Below the pieces are notes generated by a model. The model saw only the letters and a program-made list of their open reading frames with translations. It was not told the origin of the DNA and ran no database searches. From assembly GCF_013385825.1 (NCBI RefSeq), contig NZ_JACAPG010000014.1, forward strand, positions 310,001-374,000: a DNA stretch of 64,000 nt. The letters run 5' to 3'. The translations under genes were made by a program, and so were the position numbers. This DNA comes from Pseudomonas reactans. GTDB taxonomy: Bacteria > Pseudomonadota > Gammaproteobacteria > Pseudomonadales > Pseudomonadaceae. This document shows, piece after piece, positions 17,767 to 26,434 of this stretch (its first letter is position 1; every line of letters starts with the position of its first letter).

Positions 17767-18176
17767 GGGGCATTCCTGGGACTTGTGGTGCTAGCACGAC
17801 GAGAGTTGATAACCAGTACACCGAGGATGACCAAGGCCACCCCCAGGGTTTTTGAAACGGAAAAATGTTCGTTGAACACCGGCAGGCTGGCCGCCAGCAG
17901 GTACACCAGCGCGTAGCTGATGCTCAACAGTGAGTAGGCACGGCCCAGCGGCAGGTGCTTGAGCGCACCCAACCAGCAGAGCATCGACAGCGCGTAGGCC
18001 AGGATCGCCAGGCTCACCACGCCAAGGGCGCCGAGATCAATGCTGTTGTTGTTGAAAGCACTCAGCCATTCACTGGGCAGCGGCAAGCGCGTCATGCTCC
18101 AGCGCATGCCCAACTGGGCAGCACTGACCAGGCCGACACTGCCCAGGGCCAGGGCAAACCCTTGAACCCGGCTCAT
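17763..18176 (-). CDS. arnF: ArnF, subunit of the undecaprenyl-P-L-Ara4N flippase
   Basis: A 137-residue EamA-type small membrane protein with four helices. It is the second half of the ArnE/ArnF heterodimer that moves undecaprenyl-phosphate-L-Ara4N across the inner membrane. The correct start is ATG 18176, which overlaps the arnE stop (ATGA); the frame extends upstream but that part is not family-like. GRAYSLLSISYALVYL resembles the conserved helix that is also present in ArnE as GIAYPMLSLNFVLV. Confidence 0.9.
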   Translation of the reverse strand: MSRVQGFALALGSVGLVSAAQLGMRWSMTRLPLPSEWLSAFNNNSIDLGALGVVSLAILAYALSMLCWLGALKHLPLGRAYSLLSISYALVYLLAASLPVFNEHFSVSKTLGVALVILGVLVINSRRASTTSPRNAP

Positions 18177-18520
18177 ACGTGGCGCCCCAACAACACGACA
18201 CCACCGATCACCAGCGCCACGCCCAGCCAATGACGGCTGTCGATGGGCTCATGAAAGACAAACCGTGCCACCAGCGTGACCAGCACGAAGTTCAGGCTAA
18301 GCATGGGGTAGGCAATGCCCACTTCCAGGCGCTGCAACACCAGCAGCCACACCAACAGGCCCAGACCCAGGCACATCAGCGCCGACCACAACCACGGTGA
18401 ACGCAGTTTCAGCGCCCAGCCTTCGGGCAGGTCGCGCCAGCTTTCCACGGCAAATTTCTGCGACACCTGGCCCATGCAGGTCAGCAGGCAGGCAGCCAGT
18501 AACAGCAGCAGGGTGATCAA
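18173..18520 (-). CDS. arnE: ArnE, subunit of the undecaprenyl-P-L-Ara4N flippase
   Basis: A 115-residue SMR/EamA-like protein with four membrane helices. It partners ArnF in flipping the lipid-linked aminoarabinose. It uses a TTG start that overlaps the arnT stop (TTGA), and its own stop overlaps arnF. Length is as expected for the family (about 110 residues). Confidence 0.9.
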   Translation of the reverse strand: MITLLLLLAACLLTCMGQVSQKFAVESWRDLPEGWALKLRSPWLWSALMCLGLGLLVWLLVLQRLEVGIAYPMLSLNFVLVTLVARFVFHEPIDSRHWLGVALVIGGVVLLGRHV

Positions 18521-20172
18521 GGCGTCACCTGCGGGAAGATCAGGATCACGATATTGCCTTGCTCATAGCGCTTGCCGTCATTGGGCAGCAGCGCCACTTC
18601 AGCGATTTCGTCGTCACCTTTGACACGCATCACCACGCCGACCGGGCCTTTTTTACGCGCCTCGCTCATCCACTGCTGGACTTGGGTGGTGTCAATCTTG
18701 TGATGCGTGGCATCCGGGTAGGCCAGGCCGTATTTGACTTCGCCAACGGTGTTGTAAAGCGTCACGTCCGGGCGTGCCAGGCGCCACGACAGGGCAGATG
18801 CTGCGCCGAGATCGTTGCTCAACAGGGCCGTGGCCGGTTGCAGTTCCTGGAGGTGATCGATGATGAATTGGTCAGGCGTCTTGTTGTAGACCACCGAATG
18901 CGGCAAGGCGGCTGGCAACAAGGCAACCATCAGCCAACTGCCGAATACCGGCGCGGCCCACAGGCGTAGAGGTCGCGCGGCTTGCAACAAGTTGACCAGG
19001 ATCCAGGCAAACAGGAAGGTGAACACCAGCACCAGGCTGAGGGTTTCCTGGCCGTGCTCATATACCGGCTTTTTCAGTTGGAACCAGCTCAGCGCCAGCA
19101 ACATCACCACGCCCAGGAGCAGGTTCAACCAGCCATTGATACGCAATGCCCGATAGCGACCCTGCGCCAATTTGTCGGCCAGGGTATTGCCCATCAACAA
19201 GGCCAATGGCAGCAGGCACGGCACGATGTAGGAGGGCAACTTGCCCTTGGCCAGACTGAAGAACGCCAGGGGCATCAGCAGCCACAACAACACAAAGCCG
19301 ACTTTTGCGCTGCGCTTGTCCTGCCAAGCCTGTTTGAGCGTGGACGGCAACAACGCCACCCACGGCAGACAGAACGCAACCAGCAGCGGCAAGTAATACC
19401 AGAACGGCTCCGCGTGCTGGGCATCGTCGCCGGCAAAGCGCTGGATATGCTCATGCCAGAAGAAGAAGTTCCAGTAGTCGGGCTCTTGCAGGTGCACGGC
19501 CAGCGCCCACGGCAGGCTGACGACAATCGCTACCACCACCGCCACCAGGCCGTAACCCAGTAATTCACGGAAACGCTTTTGCCAGATCGCATAGGGCAGG
19601 GCGATCAACACGGGGAGCAGCCACGCCAGGAAACCCTTGGTCATAAAGCCCATGCCGCAGGCAAACCCCAACAGGGCCCAGGCGCCGAGTCGCCCATTGC
19701 GGGTGTTGCTGTCGAAGCAAAACCACAAGGCCACGCCGGTCAGATTCACCCAGAAGGTGAACTGCGGATCGAGGTTGGCATAACCGCCCAGGGCCGCCAC
19801 GCTGACAAAACTCATGTACAGCACGGTGCTGATCAGGCTCTTCTGAGGGGCATTCCACAGCCGACGTGACACCAGGTACACCAGCAGGATGCTCAACCCG
19901 GTGCTCAAGGCCGACGCAAAGCGCACGCCGAAGAGGTTCTGCCCGAAGATTGCCTGGCCCAGCGCGATCATCCAGTAGCCCGCTGCCGGTTTCTCGAAGT
20001 AGCGAATGCCCATGAAGTGCGGCGACGCCCACTTGCCGGTCAGCAGCATTTCCTGGCTGATCTGTGCATAACGGGTTTCATCCGGAATCCACAGGCCGTG
20101 AGTGGCCAGCGGCAGCAGGTAAAACACGCCGAACGCCAACAGGAGCAGGGGCAGGGCCCAACGGCGGATCAT
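18517..20172 (-). CDS. arnT: ArnT, lipid A 4-amino-4-deoxy-L-arabinose transferase
   Basis: A 551-residue GT83 membrane glycosyltransferase. The acidic first periplasmic loop is present (WIPDETRYAQISQEM), many membrane helices follow, and a C-terminal periplasmic domain starts near 430. It transfers L-Ara4N from undecaprenyl phosphate to lipid A phosphates and gives polymyxin resistance. ATG 20172 overlaps the arnD stop (ATGA), which fixes the start seven codons inside the longest frame. Family length is about 550. Confidence 0.95.
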   Translation of the reverse strand: MIRRWALPLLLLAFGVFYLLPLATHGLWIPDETRYAQISQEMLLTGKWASPHFMGIRYFEKPAAGYWMIALGQAIFGQNLFGVRFASALSTGLSILLVYLVSRRLWNAPQKSLISTVLYMSFVSVAALGGYANLDPQFTFWVNLTGVALWFCFDSNTRNGRLGAWALLGFACGMGFMTKGFLAWLLPVLIALPYAIWQKRFRELLGYGLVAVVVAIVVSLPWALAVHLQEPDYWNFFFWHEHIQRFAGDDAQHAEPFWYYLPLLVAFCLPWVALLPSTLKQAWQDKRSAKVGFVLLWLLMPLAFFSLAKGKLPSYIVPCLLPLALLMGNTLADKLAQGRYRALRINGWLNLLLGVVMLLALSWFQLKKPVYEHGQETLSLVLVFTFLFAWILVNLLQAARPLRLWAAPVFGSWLMVALLPAALPHSVVYNKTPDQFIIDHLQELQPATALLSNDLGAASALSWRLARPDVTLYNTVGEVKYGLAYPDATHHKIDTTQVQQWMSEARKKGPVGVVMRVKGDDEIAEVALLPNDGKRYEQGNIVILIFPQVTP

Positions 20173-21053
20173 GCCTGCTGCACTCCGAGCCAACCCTCGC
20201 GGCCGGGCAAAGCGCCGCGCACCAACTGTTGCTGGGGCAGGGTGGTCAGGTCCGAGGGTAGCAAGTCGCCCAGCGGTTTGAAGTCGATGCCGCGCTGCCC
20301 TGCCTGGGCGAGCAACTGGCGGAAATCATTGGCCATCAGAATCCCTTCTACTTCAGCGTGGATCGTATAGACGTTGAGCTTCGACGCGGCAAAGCGGTCG
20401 AGAATGAACGTATTGAAGTCTTTGGCAGCCACCACCGGCCCGACGACTTCGTCGAAGGTCGGCAGGTCCACCGGAATTTGTGGGGTGCCCGCGGTGCCAT
20501 CGGCCAAGGTTGGACGAAACAGGCTGGTGCCCCGGCAATCACTGTTGTAGCGGAAATTGAAGCCTTGCTTGGCTTGCACCACGCGCTCGTCGGCACGCCA
20601 ACCGGCGGCAGCCGAACAGTCGATGCGCTCGCCGAGAATGTCATTCAGGGTGTCGACGCCACGGCGGATCTGTTCGACCAGCTGTGCCTCGCTCCAGCGG
20701 CCGGTGTTGGCCTGCCAGCCGTGGTGGTCCCACGCGTGCAGGCCCACCTCATGCCCGGCGGCCTTGGCCTGGCGCATCAAATGCCCCAGGTCACGGCCGA
20801 TCGGCTTGCCCGGCCAGGCGGTGCCGGCCAGCAAGATATCCAGGCCATACAGCCCGACGGCGTTGGAACGCAGCATCTTCCACAGGAACTGCGGGCGGAT
20901 GAGACGCCACAAGTGACGCCCCATATTGTCCGGCCCAACGCTGAAGAAGAACGTCGCTTTCACCCCCGCTTCATCCAGGGATTCGAGCAGCCGTGGCACA
21001 CCTTCACGGGTGCCACGGTAGGTGTCGACGTCGATTCGCAAGCCTGCCTGCAT
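20169..21053 (-). CDS. arnD: ArnD, 4-deoxy-4-formamido-L-Ara-undecaprenyl-P deformylase
   Basis: A 294-residue NodB-type polysaccharide deacetylase. The metal-binding and catalytic residues lie in RIDVDTYRG (about 6-14) and HEVGLHAWDHHGW (about 96-108). It removes the formyl group from the lipid-linked sugar on the periplasmic side. The start overlaps the arnA stop by one base (TAATG), and its end overlaps arnT. Confidence 0.94.
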   Translation of the reverse strand: MQAGLRIDVDTYRGTREGVPRLLESLDEAGVKATFFFSVGPDNMGRHLWRLIRPQFLWKMLRSNAVGLYGLDILLAGTAWPGKPIGRDLGHLMRQAKAAGHEVGLHAWDHHGWQANTGRWSEAQLVEQIRRGVDTLNDILGERIDCSAAAGWRADERVVQAKQGFNFRYNSDCRGTSLFRPTLADGTAGTPQIPVDLPTFDEVVGPVVAAKDFNTFILDRFAASKLNVYTIHAEVEGILMANDFRQLLAQAGQRGIDFKPLGDLLPSDLTTLPQQQLVRGALPGREGWLGVQQA

Positions 21054-23044
21054 TACTTTTTGTCCGCTATTTCGAGCATGGCTTCACGCAGGAAGAAATC
21101 CAGCGTGTTGCCAATGGTTTCGCTCATTTCCACGGTCGGCTCCCAGTTCAGCAGGCGCTTGGCGTTTTCGATGCTTGGCTTGCGGTGGGCGACATCCTGG
21201 TAACCGGTGCCGTAGAACGCCTTGCTCTCGACGTCGCGGAAACCAGCGAACGGCGGGAAGTTGCCACGCAGCGGGTGCGCTTCGAACTGACGCAGCAGCT
21301 CTTCACCCAGTTGACGGATGCTGGCTTCGTTTTCCGGGTTACCGATGTTGATGATCTGGCCGTTGCACGCGTCATTGTCGTTATCAATGATGCGCGCCAG
21401 GGCTTCGATACCGTCAGCGATGTCGGTGAAGCAACGCTTCTGCTCGCCACCGTCGAACAGGCGGATCGGCGTGCCTTCCACCAAGTTGAGGATCAACTGG
21501 GTGATGGCGCGGGAGCTGCCGATACGCGCCGAGTCCAGGCGGTCGAGGCGCGGGCCCATCCAGTTGAACGGACGGAACAGGGTGAAGTTCAGGCCTTTGG
21601 CGCCGTAGGCCCAGATCACGCGGTCCAGCAGTTGCTTGGAGACCGAGTAGATCCAGCGCTGCTTGTTGACCGGACCGACCACCAGGTTGGAGGTGTCTTC
21701 GTCGAAGTACTGGTCCTGGCACATGCCATAGACTTCGGAGGTCGACGGGAAGATCACGCGCTTGTTGTACTTGACGCAGTAGCGCACCAGCTTGAGGTTT
21801 TCTTCGAAGTCCAGTTCGAACACGCGCAGCGGGTTGCGGGTGTATTCGATCGGGGTGGCGATGGCCACCAGCGGCAGGACCACGTCGCATTTCTTGATGT
21901 GGTACTCGATCCACTCGGTGTGGATGCTGATGTCGCCTTCCACGTAATGGAAGTTCGGGTGGCTGCGCAGGCGCTCGATGGCATCGGAGCCGATGTCCAG
22001 GCCATAGACTTCGTAGCGGTCGTCACGCAGCAGGCGCTCGGACAGGTGGTTACCGATAAAACCGTTCACACCCAGGATCAGTACGCGGGTACGACGCGGC
22101 TTGCGGCCGGACTCGGCGCCGCGCAGCACGGAACCGTCGACCAGGCCCAATTCGTTGGCCAGGGAAGGACCGGCCAGATACAGACCGTTGTCGTTGCGCT
22201 GGCCGAACTTGACCACCAGGGAGTCTTCACCGCAGGCAATGCGCAGCGGGTTGACGCTGATCACACGGCCCGGCGCCAGGCCTTCGTTGCCCTTGACCAC
22301 TTCGGCTTGCCACACGATCAACTTGTGCTCGCCCACGGCGCAGAAGGCACCCGGGTACGGCTGGGTGACGGCGCGGACCAGGTTGAACAATTCTTCAGCC
22401 GGTTTTTTCCACTCCAGCTTGCCATCGGCGGCCGTGCGGCGACCGAAGTAAGTGGCCTGGCTTTCGTCCTGGGCGGTTTCAGCCAGCTTGCCTTGGGCCA
22501 GTTGCGGCAGGGCGTCGCGCAGCAGGTTGCTGGCGGCGTCGCGCAGTTTGGCGTGCAGGGTCAGGCCGGTGTCGTTGCGCTCGATGATGACTTTCTGCTG
22601 GGCCAGGATCGCGCCGGCATCGGCACGCTTGACCATGCGGTGCAGGGTCACGCCGGTTTCGGTTTCACCGTTGACCAGTACCCAGTTGGCCGGGGCGCGG
22701 CCACGGTATTTCGGCAGCAGCGAGCCATGCAGGTTGAACGCGCCTTTGAGCGCAGTGGCCAACAGGGGCTCGCTCAGCAGGTTGCGGTAGTAGAACGAGA
22801 AAATGTAGTCAGGGTTCAGCTTGGCGATGCGCTCGATCCACAGCGGGTGGTTGGCGTCTTCCGGCGCGTGCACGGGGATGCCGTTACGTGCGCACAGTTG
22901 GGCAACGGAACCGTAGAAGTTGTTTTCCTTCGGGTCGTCGGCATGGGTGAACACAGCGGCAATTTCGTAACCAGTGTTGAGCAGCGCTTCAATGCCTGCA
23001 CAACCAATGTCGTGGTACGCGAATACAACAGCTTTTGAACTCAT
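21053..23044 (-). CDS. arnA: ArnA, bifunctional formyltransferase / UDP-glucuronate decarboxylase
   Basis: A 663-residue two-domain enzyme. The N-terminal formyltransferase (about 1-300) has NLHGSLLPKYRGRAP with the catalytic His. The C-terminal SDR-type decarboxylase (about 315-660) has GVNGFIGNHLSE, STSEVYG and YSVSKQ. It oxidatively decarboxylates UDP-GlcA to UDP-Ara4O, and N-formylates UDP-L-Ara4N. The intervening transamination needs ArnB, whose gene is missing next to it. The ATG overlaps the arnC stop (ATGA). Full length. Confidence 0.96.
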   Translation of the reverse strand: MSSKAVVFAYHDIGCAGIEALLNTGYEIAAVFTHADDPKENNFYGSVAQLCARNGIPVHAPEDANHPLWIERIAKLNPDYIFSFYYRNLLSEPLLATALKGAFNLHGSLLPKYRGRAPANWVLVNGETETGVTLHRMVKRADAGAILAQQKVIIERNDTGLTLHAKLRDAASNLLRDALPQLAQGKLAETAQDESQATYFGRRTAADGKLEWKKPAEELFNLVRAVTQPYPGAFCAVGEHKLIVWQAEVVKGNEGLAPGRVISVNPLRIACGEDSLVVKFGQRNDNGLYLAGPSLANELGLVDGSVLRGAESGRKPRRTRVLILGVNGFIGNHLSERLLRDDRYEVYGLDIGSDAIERLRSHPNFHYVEGDISIHTEWIEYHIKKCDVVLPLVAIATPIEYTRNPLRVFELDFEENLKLVRYCVKYNKRVIFPSTSEVYGMCQDQYFDEDTSNLVVGPVNKQRWIYSVSKQLLDRVIWAYGAKGLNFTLFRPFNWMGPRLDRLDSARIGSSRAITQLILNLVEGTPIRLFDGGEQKRCFTDIADGIEALARIIDNDNDACNGQIINIGNPENEASIRQLGEELLRQFEAHPLRGNFPPFAGFRDVESKAFYGTGYQDVAHRKPSIENAKRLLNWEPTVEMSETIGNTLDFFLREAMLEIADKK

Positions 23045-24075
23045 GATTGGACCTGATCAGCCGAAGAAGTAGAGGTATGGGAAGACACCAGGCCGTCGAC
23101 GACGACCACGGGAGCCGGTGCTGCCGGTTGGTTGCGCAGCACTTTTTCGATAAAGAAGCGTGGGCGGGCGCGCACATCGCTGTACATGCGGCCCAGGTAT
23201 TCACCCAAGAGGCCCATGCCGATGAACTGGCCGCCAGTGAACACAAACAGCACCGCGAACAGCACGAACAAGCCGTCGCCGGCCCAGTCGGCACCAAAGG
23301 CCAGGCGCATGACGATCAACGCCAGGGCAAACAGAATGCCCAGGGCCGCCAGGCTGAAGCCGACGATGGAGAGCAGACGCAGCGGGGTGGTGGTCATGCA
23401 CGTCAGCAGGTCGAACATCAGGCTGATCAGGCGCATGGCGCTGTATTTGGATTCGCCGTGTTCACGCTCGGCGTGGTGCACCAGGATCTCGGTGGTATGG
23501 CGGGCAAAGCCGTTGGCCAGGATCGGGATAAAGGTGCTGCGCTCGCGGCAGGCCAGCATTGCGTCGACGATAGTGCGGCGATAGGCACGCAGCATGCAGC
23601 CGTAGTCGGTCATGGCCACGCCGGTGGAGCGCTGCACGGCCAGGTTGATCAGGCGCGAAGGCCAGCGGCGGAAGGCCGAGTCCTGGCGATTGTTGCGCAC
23701 GGTGGCCACCACGTCGTAGCCGAGGGCGGCTTGTTCCACCAGGCGCGGGATTTCTTCGGGCGGGTTTTGCAGGTCAGCGTCGAGGGTGATCACCACTTCG
23801 CCCCGGCACTGCTCGAAACCGGCCATGATCGCTGCATGCTGGCCATAGTTGCGGTTGAGGATCACCGCGACCACGTTGCTGCCGTCTTCAGCGGCGGCGT
23901 CTTCCAGCAGTTGGGCCGAATTGTCGCGACTACCGTCATCCACCAGGATGATTTCGTATTCGTAGGCCAGTTGCTTGCACGCTGCAGTGGTGCGACGCAG
24001 CAATTCAGGCAGGCTCTCTTGTTCGTTGTAGACCGGGATAACGATCGACACGCAATGAATAGGGTAGGGTTTCAA
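23041..24075 (-). CDS. arnC: ArnC, undecaprenyl-phosphate 4-deoxy-4-formamido-L-Ara transferase
   Basis: A 344-residue GT2 glycosyltransferase. The catalytic domain has SIVIPVYNEQESLPELL and DADLQNPPEEIPRL. Two C-terminal membrane helices (about 235-300) anchor it, with a short variable tail. It moves the formylated sugar onto undecaprenyl phosphate. A TTG start is used, with GAGG about ten bases upstream. It is the first identifiable gene of this operon; in most bacteria arnB comes directly before it. Confidence 0.93.
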   Translation of the reverse strand: MKPYPIHCVSIVIPVYNEQESLPELLRRTTAACKQLAYEYEIILVDDGSRDNSAQLLEDAAAEDGSNVVAVILNRNYGQHAAIMAGFEQCRGEVVITLDADLQNPPEEIPRLVEQAALGYDVVATVRNNRQDSAFRRWPSRLINLAVQRSTGVAMTDYGCMLRAYRRTIVDAMLACRERSTFIPILANGFARHTTEILVHHAEREHGESKYSAMRLISLMFDLLTCMTTTPLRLLSIVGFSLAALGILFALALIVMRLAFGADWAGDGLFVLFAVLFVFTGGQFIGMGLLGEYLGRMYSDVRARPRFFIEKVLRNQPAAPAPVVVVDGLVSSHTSTSSADQVQS

Positions 24076-24487
24076 AGATTCATGACCTCGGGGTTAGAGC
24101 AACTTGGCGCGTGAAAACAGCAGCAATCATTAGGCGAAAGTCCAGGCCGCAGGCTAAAAAACGGTACCAAAGGTGAAGCGTAATCAAGAGGTTAGACGAT
24201 ATAGCGCGGTTTGCTATGAAGTGCTGTGTTCAAGATTAAGCGTAAAAATGTGGAACAGATATGAAAGGCAGATGAAAAACTCGTTTATTTGACAGGTAGA
24301 CAGCTAGGGTTCAGCTAAGCAACTAACGGCCTCCCGGCTTTAGTTGGTGGGCGAAATAGGAACTGTTTGTAGGGCGTTTGGTTCAACTTGCCTGCCTACG
24401 TTCCACCCTCGAATGTTAGTGAAGAATCTTCTCTGCAATGCGCCCCAAGTGCCGGTAAAGTAAGCCGTCTCTTGCCAGGGTGATCGG
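24076..24487. promoter_or_regulatory. 412-base gap ahead of arnC; promoter region, no arnB
   Basis: This is a divergent intergenic region between arnC and the plus-strand periplasmic protein gene. No frame here resembles the ArnB aminotransferase. A CTTAAT hexamer reads on the minus strand at 24235-24240, reminiscent of a half of a PmrA box, but a second half at the usual spacing is not convincing. A TTGACA hexamer at 24289-24294 reads on the plus strand. The region is more AT-rich than its neighbours. Confidence 0.5.
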
Positions 24488-25300
24488 ATGAATAGCGTGC
24501 AGCTTTTACGTGGCCAGTTGCGGCCAGTGTTGATGGGGTTGTTGATGAGCGTGGCCTGTGTCACCACCGTGCAAGCCGATGACGGGGTGGCGCTCACGAG
24601 CATCGACCAGGTGCCGGACGGTGTCGAAGTGCGCGGCAAGCAGATCGCCGCTTACACCTGGGATGACAAGCAAGGCAAGAACCTGCTGGTGCTCGCCGAG
24701 CAGGTCAGCGAGCGTGACGACGACGGCACTCAATCTGCATTTGTGTACGCGGCCCAGTACCTGATCGATGGCAACCGCCCCAAACGCGTGTGGATGCTCT
24801 ACGACGATGTACAGCACTGCGAATTCGACGCCTCGTTGCGCTTCGACCGCGCTGCGACCAAGGTCACCGACCTGACCGGCGATGGCATCACCCAGGCCAC
24901 CGTGGGCTATTCGCGCACCTGCACCAGTGATGTCAGCCCCAATGAATTCAAGCTGATCATGCATGTCGGCAAGTCGCAGAAGTACCGTTTGCGCGGTGTC
25001 GACCGGGTCGGTGCGGCCTGGTGGGACGAGGAGGCCGGCGCCTTGCGCGGCATGCCGTTGCCCAAGGATTGCAGCGTGGCCGGGCAGCAGGCGCTGGTCA
25101 GCCAGTACAAGGAGCAGGGCACCGAGTTGCCGTTGCCCGGTTGCTACGGCGACGAGAAGGACTTTGCCAAGGCCCCCGAGGCCTACCTGACGTTCATGCG
25201 CCAGCATTGGTTCGCGCTGATGCAGAAGCAGGACAGCGACTGGAGCCAGGCCCAGGTCCAGCCGCAGGACGCTACCGAAGATGACGACACCGCCCCGTGA
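24488..25300 (+). CDS. Conserved hypothetical periplasmic protein
   Basis: A 270-residue protein with an N-terminal signal peptide (hydrophobic part LMGLLMSVACVTTVQA, likely cut after the Ala of VQA near residue 30). The mature part is acidic, with four cysteines in the central and C-terminal parts. It contains a DLTGDGITQATVGYSRTC segment typical of periplasmic proteins described as surface-polysaccharide or hypothetical. I do not recognise a catalytic motif. It is transcribed away from the arn operon and is monocistronic. Confidence 0.75.
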   Translation: MNSVQLLRGQLRPVLMGLLMSVACVTTVQADDGVALTSIDQVPDGVEVRGKQIAAYTWDDKQGKNLLVLAEQVSERDDDGTQSAFVYAAQYLIDGNRPKRVWMLYDDVQHCEFDASLRFDRAATKVTDLTGDGITQATVGYSRTCTSDVSPNEFKLIMHVGKSQKYRLRGVDRVGAAWWDEEAGALRGMPLPKDCSVAGQQALVSQYKEQGTELPLPGCYGDEKDFAKAPEAYLTFMRQHWFALMQKQDSDWSQAQVQPQDATEDDDTAP

Positions 25301-25350
25301 TTTTGTGCCAGGGCCGGTCCTGGGTTAGACTCGGCCTTCGCCAATTCACT

Positions 25351-25388
25351 AAATACCTCGATTAATCAAAGGCTTGTTCGAGGTATTT
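25351..25388. repeat. 10-bp perfect inverted repeat just upstream of the recombinase gene
   Basis: AAATACCTCG (25351-25360) and CGAGGTATTT (25379-25388) are perfect inverted arms around an 18-base centre. The right arm ends 20 bases before the recombinase TTG start. No T-run follows, so it is not a standard terminator. It could be a binding or crossover site for the recombinase or an autoregulatory element. Confidence 0.6.
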
Positions 25389-25408
25389 AAGCCAAAGGCT
25401 GACATACC

Positions 25409-26323
25409 TTGACTGAGTCTATTCGCAACCCGCTGACCCTTTACCTCACCCGCCTGGCGCCCTCCAGCCAACTGACCATGCGCTACGTGCTGCAAGATGC
25501 GGCCGACCGCCTGGGCTTCGAGGACGTCAACCTCGAAGACATCGACTGGCACCTGCTGCAACCCGAACACGTGATCGCCCTGGTTGCCGCCTTGCGCGAG
25601 GATGGCTATGCGCCGAACACCTCATCGCTGTACGTCAATGCGGTGCGTGGCGTGATGAACGAAGCCTGGCGGATGAACCTGATCAGCCAGGAACACCTGT
25701 TGCGCATGCGTACTGTCAAGGCCGCACCGGGAACGCGCCTGAGCCAGGGCCGCAACCTGCGGCGCAGTTTGATTCGCGAAATGATGGAAGTCTGCGCCGC
25801 CGACCCTCGCCCGCAAGGTCTGCGGGATGCGGCGGTGATTGGCATTCTTTACGGTTCCGGCATGCGCAAGTCGGAGTCGGTCAACCTCGACTTGGCCCAG
25901 ATCAATTTCGAAGAACGTAGCTTGCGAGTGATCGGCAAGGGCAACAAGGAGTTGATCAAGTACGCGCCGGATTGGGCATTCGCCAAGTTGCAGGCGTGGC
26001 TGGCGTTTCGCCGCGAACAGCTCAAGGAAGGCGAGCAGGACGACAGTTTCCTGTTCAACCGCATCCGCCGTGGCAGCCATATCACCCGCGAACGCATCAC
26101 CAAGCATGCGATCTACTACATCGCCCGTCAGCGCGGTGAACAGGTAGGGGTAAAGATCATGCCCCATGACTTCCGCCGCTCGTTCATTACACGGGTGATC
26201 GAGGAGCATGACCTTTCGATTGCGCAGAAGCTGGCACACCACACCAATATCCAGACCACCGCCAGCTATGACGTGCGTGACGACAATGAGCGGCGGCGTG
26301 CCGTGGATCGGTTTGACCTTTAG
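25409..26323 (+). CDS. Tyrosine-type site-specific recombinase
   Basis: A 304-residue integrase-fold protein with the full catalytic set: Arg153 (GSGMRKSE), Lys177 (GKGNK), His253 and Arg256 (HDFRRS), His278 (AHHTN) and nucleophile Tyr287 (TASYDVRD). The N-terminal SAM-like core-binding domain spans about residues 8-100. XerC/D-like length, but it sits alone, without phage genes, excisionase or cargo. A TTG start is used. It could be a stable orphan recombinase or the relic of an integrated element. Confidence 0.9.
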   Translation: MTESIRNPLTLYLTRLAPSSQLTMRYVLQDAADRLGFEDVNLEDIDWHLLQPEHVIALVAALREDGYAPNTSSLYVNAVRGVMNEAWRMNLISQEHLLRMRTVKAAPGTRLSQGRNLRRSLIREMMEVCAADPRPQGLRDAAVIGILYGSGMRKSESVNLDLAQINFEERSLRVIGKGNKELIKYAPDWAFAKLQAWLAFRREQLKEGEQDDSFLFNRIRRGSHITRERITKHAIYYIARQRGEQVGVKIMPHDFRRSFITRVIEEHDLSIAQKLAHHTNIQTTASYDVRDDNERRRAVDRFDL

Positions 26324-26418
26324 CAGCCGGCTTGCCGGCGATGCTCGCCAACGATGACGCAGGGCATCAGGTTAAATGCGGCGGCCGTGCGTTTTTCGCC
26401 GGCAAGCCGGCTCCTACA
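26324..26418. repeat. REP pair, left half truncated
   Basis: AGCCGGCTTGCCGGCGATG at the left is answered by CGCCGGCAAGCCGGCTCCTACA at the right (26397-26418). The left arm lacks the outer TGTAGG part present in the other two copies. It starts at the recombinase stop codon and lies between convergent genes. Confidence 0.85.
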
Positions 26419-26434
26419 GAGGGTCGGTGCAGGT

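Noticed and set aside
16369..17916. 515-residue plus-strand frame opposite ugd
   Set aside because: Antisense shadow of a complete ugd with catalytic Cys266.
20993..23038. 681-residue plus-strand frame opposite arnA
   Set aside because: Composition (Val, Gln, Asp repeats) is that of an antisense frame in GC-rich DNA; the arnA reading is fully conserved.
24225..24300. PmrA/PhoP box for the arn operon
   Set aside because: Only a single CTTAAT half-site is seen; a proper direct repeat with 5-base spacing is not convincing.
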